Assembly (NCBI GenBank): GCA_000969725.1
Contig: JXSR01S004023.1
DNA length: 25,822 nucleotides
Direction: 5' to 3' (one strand)
Origin: Ophiothrix spiculata
Taxonomy: Eukaryota; Echinodermata; Ophiuroidea; Amphilepidida; Ophiotrichidae
Shown: positions 12,598 through 20,800 of the stretch, one piece after another
Layout: every line of letters begins with the position of its first letter
How positions within the stretch are numbered: the stretch's first letter is position 1
Notes under the pieces: model-generated
Databases searched by the model: none
What the model was told of the DNA's origin: nothing
The model's input: only the letters and a program-made list of their open reading frames with translations
Position numbers and translations under genes: made by a program

Positions 12598-13605
12598 TTA
12601 CAATAATATTAATGCCAAGTTCAGAATGAGTAAATAGAATTACAATCTTTGATATTAAGAATCATGTAATCTTTCTTTCTTCCTATTCTTTATATTGATC
12701 AATGGTAAGAAAAAAGTGCAATCTCTCTTTCTTTTTTTGAAACAACACGTCATACAGAGATAAAAGGAAAGTACAATATTCTATTTTTTCTACCCCTAGA
12801 GAAATGTAGGGTTGAAGCTGTCCTATATAACTGCAAACAAGAACCTTATAAAATCAAGCAAATACTAAGTAATGGAGTACAGAGTAAATTGAATTTTAAA
12901 GAGTTAAGGTTAAGGGAGCTAATTTTGTGCTTTGCTGGTTTGTTCACCACAGCATATAGCATCAGTTCCCCTTTCCTTCCTTGAGGGAAGAGGTAAATAG
13001 ATATGCCCTTCAATATTGTGGTTCCATATAATGTAAGATAGCTATTCCACAAGCTTTTAATACGCATGACAGAGGTCTTCTAGGAACTGGTACCTTAAAA
13101 TAACCTATGTTTTAAATTATGGGATTGGCTATGGTATCATCTGCTCTTGCTAAACACTAAAAACATCCAAGTAAAGAAAAGGCTAAGTAATTTAAGAAAA
13201 AAGGGCAGTTTCCTTCAATATAAATATGTAAAGTAAATTATGAGTTGAATTTACAGTAAGTTTGTGATTCATTCACAAAAAGGTATTTTTAAGACTTGCT
13301 TATAAAATGGTGGCCTTAGTAAGTGCATATATGTCCTATGGAACAGCTCAGAATTCAGAAAGGATAAGGCGAAATATCAGTCTACTATTACAACTAATTT
13401 AACTATGCTGCATTTTAAAATATTCTTCATTTTGAAAACAGACAAATGGTTTTTCAAAAACAAGTCTTCTCGGCACCCAAAACAAATGTCCACTCTGACA
13501 GATCATTCATGAGTTCCTACCCTGGCAGCAATTTAATGCCCATCACATTAAATCCAAATCATGTTGTACCTATTACTAACTGTTTATGTAAAGCCATTTA
13601 AAAAA

Positions 13606-13785
13606 CATTGGCTGCCAAATTGGCAGTGATGATGAGCTCTGTGTTGTGTCTAGTGATATTGCCGGAAGTCAGGAAATATGATACTCCTCACCCCACTTGA
13701 GTGATGCCAGGATTTATATATAGAAGATAGAACTCAGCTTGGCTTATTCCATTGAGAAAATATATAGACACAAAATAATGGATTG
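13606..13785. other. Highly conserved intronic block alpha, copy III
   Basis: This is the third copy of the block, about 0.75 kb upstream of the first exon. Differences include GCCGGAAGTC for GCCGGTAGTC and GAGAAAAT for GAGAGAAT. The half-site pair and the CACTTGAGTG string are unchanged. Confidence 0.5.
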
Positions 13786-14389
13786 GAATAGAGAGATGAA
13801 AAATTACCAGGTTGCGCGTGGTATGAGCACATGCACTTTATAGTTGAATGATAAACCAGAAACAAGAATTAGACTTTGATTCTTTCTCATGTTTTGGTTT
13901 TTAAAGGGGACACATTTTAGATATCATACATTTGCTGAATTTCAATTATTCCTTCATAAATTATTAATTCACTATGTTATTCACTGAAGTCATCAATTAA
14001 GAGAGTATGATATGTTTTGTATCACCAGATATTATTAAATATGTATTGATCATAAATAATGGTACATTTATTTCAGAAGTCATCCCAAAATCTGAAATAA
14101 TAACCAATGTTGAATGGCATTGATGAAAATAATCAAATACTAAACAAAATTAAATTCTGGAGAGGTGCACAAGTTAAAAAAATGAAAATTCTTAAAGCAT
14201 TAAAATAAGGCCTAAAATAAAACACATTGGTTCAAAAATGCCCAAAACAAATGTTTAGTTTCCCACTTGTATATTTGTATGAAAATGTTATTTTTGTATC
14301 CCTGAGACCGTCATTTTATGGGGAAAAAGTAAAGTAAACCAAAACTTTGTTTCTGTGATTCAATTTCAGTAGTTCCTGGTTCCTACCAT

Positions 14390-14500
14390 GCAAAATATTT
14401 TGTTTTCTCTGCTTACATTTCAATCTTAAGTTTCATACATTATTTTGTTTTGTACTTTCATTTCCGCACATTATTTTCTTTTCAGTGCTTGCATTTCTCC
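14390..14500. repeat. T-rich minisatellite abutting the first exon's acceptor
   Basis: This is a shorter copy of the same array. It ends about 37 bp before the exon at 14538 and so lies in the splice-acceptor neighbourhood. Long pyrimidine runs here could bind splicing repressors such as PTB, but that is inference. Confidence 0.45.
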
Positions 14501-14537
14501 TTAATCAATTTTGTGTTTTCTTTCTTCTCTATTCCAG

Positions 14538-14810
14538 GTATATGTCACAACAGAGAGTAGGTTTAACAGCGTCGCCGAGCTTGTTCGCCACCATTGCAAG
14601 GATGCGGACGGTCTCATCACGACGCTACGTTACCCTGCCGCCAAGATGAACAAACCAACCATCTATGGTGTATCACCGACTCCAGACGAGTGGGAAATAG
14701 AAAGAACGGATATCTCCATGAAGAATAAACTGGGAGGGGGGCAATATGGGGAAGTATATGAGGCGATATGGAAGAAACATAACAAAGTAGTGGCAGTGAA
14801 AACATTAAGG
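14538..14810 (+). CDS. Abl: ABL exon: SH2 end, linker, kinase N-lobe start
   Basis: This 273-nt exon has phase 0 at both ends. Its acceptor is TTCTCTATTCCAG before 14538 and its donor GTGAGT follows 14810. It encodes 91 residues starting [19 protein letters not shown], the last strand and helix of SH2. Next comes the linker with KPTIYGVSP, whose Tyr43 matches the regulatory linker tyrosine (Tyr226 of ABL1a, Tyr245 of 1b). The exon ends in the glycine loop (66-73) and the VAVK strand with catalytic Lys88. Length and both boundaries match human ABL1 exon 4 as I remember it. An ATG at 14511 gives a longer open frame, but it lies in the intron's pyrimidine tract and is not a start. Confidence 0.96.
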
Positions 14811-17800
14811 GTGAGTTGAATGTTTATATCCACTTTTTACAAAGCTTTACCATTTGGCAGACCATCAGGGTGGGAACGGTAAAGCTTGATAAAAAACGTT
14901 ACATTTTGTTTTTATGTTGCCTGCTATATCAGGGATAATGGTTTCTGCCAGTGTGATAAAAAACGTTACATTTTGTTTTTATGTTGCCTGCTGTATCAGC
15001 TGTAATAATTTGTGCTACATGACATAAATCCAAGAACAAAACTAAAATTCTCAGGAATAATTATGTAGATTCATAAGGTGGGACTTGCACAAGTGAATGT
15101 GTTTTAGATAAAAGAATTTTAAAGATATTTCTTTTCTGTTTATCATCTTGCCTCAATAGCATTGTGGAAAATGTTTGCTTGATAAACAGGAGGTCCCTTG
15201 TGCAATTCCTCGTAGAGGATTTTAAAAGTCTTGGTTCTATAAGGTTGAACGTTAATGAACGGTAATAACATTTTGACATGCTAGTAGGATTTTACAATTA
15301 TGTATTATGAATATAATTTGTATAGAGACTCATGGAAAAACCAGCCCAATTAGGTGCCTATCCATGTAGAAGCACACAATTCCACGTAACTGGTGATTGA
15401 GTACCACAGCTCCACACCTGACAATATCCATTAATTGTCTTTCATCTACTTATACAAGTTTACACATCTACAACAACATTCATGCAGTGTACGCTTTTCC
15501 AAGCAAATTTAATAATAAAACATTAGTATCAAAACCATCATATCAGGTTGTGCAATATGTTTACTCGCATAACGGAAGCTGCTTATGTTAAAATTAATCT
15601 TAATGCTTAACCTATTCAAACCTTGCTAAGAAAAGCCTGTCTTATAAATATGAGCTGTTCATGTGTCTATGGTATGTTATTCTGTTGTCGATTCCTGTGA
15701 GCATGCTTAGTAACACGTCTTCCTAGAAACCAAATTACATTGAATTATTATGTTTCTTTTCCAGGAAGAAAACATGAAAGTGGAAGAATTTCTAAGCGAA
15801 GCAGGAGTGATGAAATCTATCAAACATCCCAACTTAGCTCAATTATTAGGTAAGAATATCCAGTAAGACAAAACGTGTGACATGTCATGAAGAAACTAAC
15901 CAGATGAGGTATGCTGCATGCATCTCAATTCATTAAATTTGCCTGTTAATGTTAGTATTTTTAAATTATTTTGTATATTTTAAGCAATTGGGGTTTAATG
16001 CGATTTAAAAAGTGCAAAAATGTGTGAAACGCAGGTCAAAAAGTGTGAAAATGCACAATTAAATCCCCTGTTAACCCTGTTATATGAGTGAGATGACGAT
16101 ATAAAGGGGTACCGAGTCTAAAATAATTGTATTGACATCAGGGAAGTTATGTAAATGCATTTTTAACACAAATTTTACTTGAATAATGAATTTATGATAA
16201 GTTCTTGTTTATTGAAAAAGCGTGTTTTGGAAAAAATTGTTAAAATTCTCGATGGATCTTAAAAAGCGCGATGGATCGAAAGAGCTAATTTTGTTGCTTT
16301 TGGGCAACGGCGCTAAACCCTCATGCTTAGTAAATTCTATTTATTTGCTGTAATGGGCATAGGTCTTATGCTGCTTTCATACTTATTGTCGCTTTGCAGC
16401 TTTGTAGCTTTGCAGCTCTGTCGCTTGCTTCCATTCACACTTTTGTAGCTTTGGAGTTTAGTAACTTTTCAGATTTGCTGCTTTTTGTCGCTCTGAAAGT
16501 TGAATTCATTTCAACTCAAAAATTCTTGTCGATATTTTTGCCGATATCGATTATCTCAGCGACATGTAGCTTTAGCTTTGCCGCTACGACAACCGGAAGC
16601 AGTAAGTTTTTGCAAAAAATATACGTCGTGCAGCGGCAAAGCGGCAAAACTACAAGAGTATGAAAGCAGCATAATGGTATGTTATTTAAGAATGGTTTTG
16701 AGCTAACCATTGCTACAGTGATGAAATGAGACACATTTAGCTTCTGATTGCTGGTTTACATGAGATGGGCCACAAATGTAGGTTAGGTTCTCTCAAGCTA
16801 ATTACTGTTATTAACATCAGCTGATATCCTATGCACACCAAGGTCTTGCTCTATCTGTTTCAAGCTACATCCTGATTGCATGGACCATCTGATGAGTGGA
16901 GAGAGTTTAAAGGTGCACCATAGAATTTCTACAAGGTTGCTTCTATTATTAAGATCCTTGATCCAGCATGGGGTTAATAGACTCATTATATTTGTCCATT
17001 AAGTCACAACAGGCTTGCTGTTCAATGCTTTACCTAGGTCATTATGGAGATACGCCCCTAATGGTCACTTAAATTGATTGTGGCCATGACCAGTTCATAT
17101 AATGTGCATTATTCTGCATGTAGATGGTTCACTATCACTGTTTCCGCTAAGGTTTTTGAGCTTGCGCCAATTCGAGCAAGTTTAGGAGGTGCTTGCGCCA
17201 AAATCATGAGCTCATTTAAGCTAGAAAAATATCTTTCTCACACATTTTCAGAAACTTGTTGCGCCAATTTTCACCGCTCCTTAGCGGAAACACTGCTCAC
17301 TATATATCTTTAGTATGGGTTTAAAATTCAACATATATTACCATAGGTAGTAAAAACTCTTCTAATGCTCTGACCTTGCTTGTAACACGATACATAGACC
17401 CCCTGATTTGCTTCTGATGGCGTCAACAACTAATGAAAAATATGTATTAGTTTAAGGCATTTGATGTGTTTAAGGCAATGAGGAGGAGCAGCAGACTTGA
17501 TATTTTAGCAACTTCCCTGTCAGCAATTTTTCAAATTGGAAAAAAAAAATCCAACTACAAATTTGGCACATTACATGTCACCTTTTGCGCTATTTAGTGG
17601 TACAATTGAGGACCCTAGAACTAAAAGGGGGTTAAGTCACAAAATCTTGAAAATTGAGTTTTGTCAATTTCCTGCTACAGAATTCTCATTTCTACATTCT
17701 GTAAAAGTTTTGTAGTAATTTGATGATCAGAACATGCGTAAAAGTCACAGCGAAATACAGCAATACCATTCAAGACTACACAAATGATTTTATGTTTGTG

Positions 17801-20800
17801 CCGTTTTCTCAGTTTGTACTCAATGTGACTTAACCCCCTTCTAGTTCTAGGGTCCTCAATTGTGGAATGGTATAATCATTTTATCGGAACCATTGTTTTC
17901 ACCAGTATAAGTGAGGAGCTTTTATTTCCATTTCATGTCATGTTTATTTGACAGATCGACTGACATCACAGAAAACATATCAATATATAAATTGGATACA
18001 AGTCATGAACAACACAATCACACACCTAAATGTCGAAATGCCAGGATGAAGTCTGGCTAACAGTGCAAACTTAATCGAATGGGGTCCCACAATTGACATG
18101 ACATGGCCCCCTGCGGGGGGGTACTCACAAAAAAATTGGTAGGTATGTGAGATCCGCGATATCGAACATAGGGTCTTGTGGAACGGATTTTTGGTCAAAA
18201 ATAGGGTCTATGGAACTGATTTTTTTCCCGGATTGAGGTCTCAGGAACTGCCTTTTTCCCATAAAAATATGACTATTTGAGCTGACAATCGCTCAAAATT
18301 AGCTTGAAAACATAATAAAAGACATTTTTGAATCATTTTCTTTGAAAATGGGGTCTTGGGAACTGAAGTAATCTTGAAAAGAGCATCTTGGGGAGCGGAA
18401 GAGGAGGCTTGAAAAGGGGGTCTCGAGGGCGGCACATACCCGTACCTTCCGGGACATGGCCATGATTGCAAAAAAAGAAATGACCAAATATTTTCCGTCT
18501 TCTTTTACTTTACCAGGTGTGTGTACCAGAGAACCTCCATTCTATATAGTGACTGAATTCATGCCTTATGGCAACCTACTAGAATACCTGAGAGAAAACG
18601 ATGAAAACACGCTACAAGCCGTCACATTACTCTACATAGCCACTCAGGTAGCCTCTGCCATGTGCTACTTAGAATCCAAGAACTTTATCCATAGGTAAGT
18701 TATAGCACCATGCTAGGGCTTTTTGCATGTGGGGGTGGGGGGAAGTATGTTTTAGGTCAATTACTAACACTACACATAATCCTACACTATGATCAGTGGT
18801 GGATTTAAGGAAAAGGGCCCTGTCAGCAACTTAAGATGGGCCCTTTTTAAAAAAAAATTGAAAAATAGTCGGAGGAAAATATGACATTTTTTTTTGTGCT
18901 AAGCGCGCGAAAAAAACCCTGTAAATTAATAAATATCACCTAAAAATTGCTTAAAATTCTTGAAATTCGCGCCAAACATTGTCAATGTGGATATATTATG
19001 TTGAATTCCGCGCGTAGTGCGCAAAATTTTTGCCATTTTACGTGCAATTAAGGTTTGCGACTTTGAAAAATGCCCCCATACCTCCCTCCTAGTGCTGCCC
19101 CTGGTTCCTAACTGGTAAAATTGATCCCACAAAACTTTTTCTTGGGTCCATCGCAATATCTTAGGGGGAAAAAGTTGTGTGGGGCCCAGTGTTCTGCTCG
19201 GGCCCATGATGTTGCAAGAACACTGGGTTTTTCTATGAATCTGAGTGAAAATTCTTTGGAATAATTTTTTTCTTTCCTTTAAAAATATTTGGGGGCCATT
19301 TTAAGGGGGTCACCAGCGGGTGACTTTACTGATTCTTCAATCTACCACTGATAAGGGCCCTCCTTGGATCTCAGAAACACCGAGGCCATATTATCCATTA
19401 TAGCCCACCTTCATGTAGACCACCTTCTTTAGCAAAAGTTAGGTTACTCTCCATGCTTATAAAAATATTTGTATGGGGCCTGTGGGGCCCATGCAGTGTC
19501 CTTCACAGGCCCTTAATGGTGTGAAAGAACGCTGGTTTCTCTTCAAAATTGTAAAAATTAACTCTGTGGCTGATATTTTTTTTTATTTTTCCCTCTTTCC
19601 TTTCCTTTTCTTTCTTTTCCATTCTTCTTTTTTTTTTCGGGGGGCGGGGGGGCCTGAGGGTAATTTTTTAGGGGCCAATTGCTGACATTGCTGACTGTTA
19701 AATCCGCCACTAACTATTAGGGGATGTTTTTTATTTATACTGTAAAGTGAGTAATTTTCACTAGGGATTTAATTTCGCTAATTTTGCTACCTGCAAATTC
19801 GCTAAAGTAAATCCCTCGCTAAAATTGTATTTACCATTGAAACTAATGTACAATGTTCAAAATTAGTGAAATTAAATCCCAGCAAAATAGCTGATAAATT
19901 GAAATACTCTAAATTTTATCCTCGCCAAATTGAATCACTTTACAGTCGTATCAGGTTTCTTTTGCTGAATTTGACTGTAAAGTTATATCGTTTAAAAGGA
20001 ATAAAACTTGTCAACTTTCTGTAGAATGAAACCAGGGTATAGCATCTTTGAGTAACAAACTTTTACAGTTGTTCATATTAACAGCTTTTTATAGACTTAC
20101 AGATAATGAAGTGTGATAATTTATCACAAATGCATCATAAATTCTTTTCATTTGATTAGAGATTGAGTAATGATGGCTATAAATGTTATTAGCCAATGAT
20201 ATAGGCCCGGTGCAGATTCCACTATCATATAGAATATTTTGCTTAGAATATTCTATGCTGACGACAAAATGACGTTGGTCATCGAATAAAACACATGATA
20301 GAGGAGTCTGCACTAGGCCCTACACAAATAGCTGTCATAGATAAGAACACAATAGCAATTTTGCTTATCCTCTGTATGGGATGTTACTGATTGGCATGAT
20401 TTGAACCTGTCAATAATGTTTAAATTATACATTGATTGGCATGATCGAGCCAGTCAATAGTTCTTATATTGCACGCCAATAACAAAATCGGCAAATATCG
20501 ATTTTTCTTTCATTTTTACAATAGATGAAACTATTTCCCCTGAGTGATCTTGACACTATCGTACTATTTCCCTTTACCTCCACCTCGTAGTCTTGGGAGA
20601 TAATGCATAGTTTCAAGATCACATCGAGGCTACTTTTGCCCTCATGAACAGTCAATATTTGTGTTTTATCTCAGTGGGAGGGTTACAAAATACTGGTTCT
20701 CACATTCAAACCAGAACTCTAGCCCCCTCCCCCTGAAAAATGCACACAACTTGTATTGCCAGTTACTATTAATTCATCGTCTTTATATTTTAAACTTGTA

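Larger units (their letters stand above)
7523..14508. repeat. Tandem intronic unit III (6.99 kb)
   Basis: This is the third copy. It is enlarged relative to unit II by about 1.1 kb (7967-9096), a foldback element (11164-11284), about 330 bp at 11388-11718 and a retroelement (12279-12597). It ends at TTAATCAA (14501-14508), only 29 bp before the first exon, whose own pyrimidine tract is not in the other copies. The repeat therefore multiplied intron sequence up to, but not including, the exon. No exon-like sequence was found inside. Confidence 0.85.
15850..18516 (+). other. Intron 2 of window (2667 nt)
   Basis: This intron contains four inverted-repeat or insertion elements, listed separately. 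About 15988-16075 there is a weak further palindrome (GGGGTTTAATGC against GCACAATTAAATCCCC). The stretch 16700-17130 carries a 62-codon minus-strand open frame (16798-16986) that I cannot match to any family. Nothing else is recognised. Confidence 0.85.

Noticed and set aside
14511..14537. ATG upstream of the first exon as a possible start or alternative first exon
   Set aside because: It lies in the pyrimidine tract of a good acceptor. The protein similarity to SH2 begins exactly at 14538.
1..14537. Search for the upstream SH3 and SH2 exons of ABL
   Set aside because: No FLVRES-like or SH3-like coding stretch with splice sites was found; these exons must lie before the window.
16798..16986. 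62-codon minus-strand open frame in intron 2
   Set aside because: No recognisable motif or neighbouring transposon ends; it could be a decayed element, but this cannot be supported from sequence alone.
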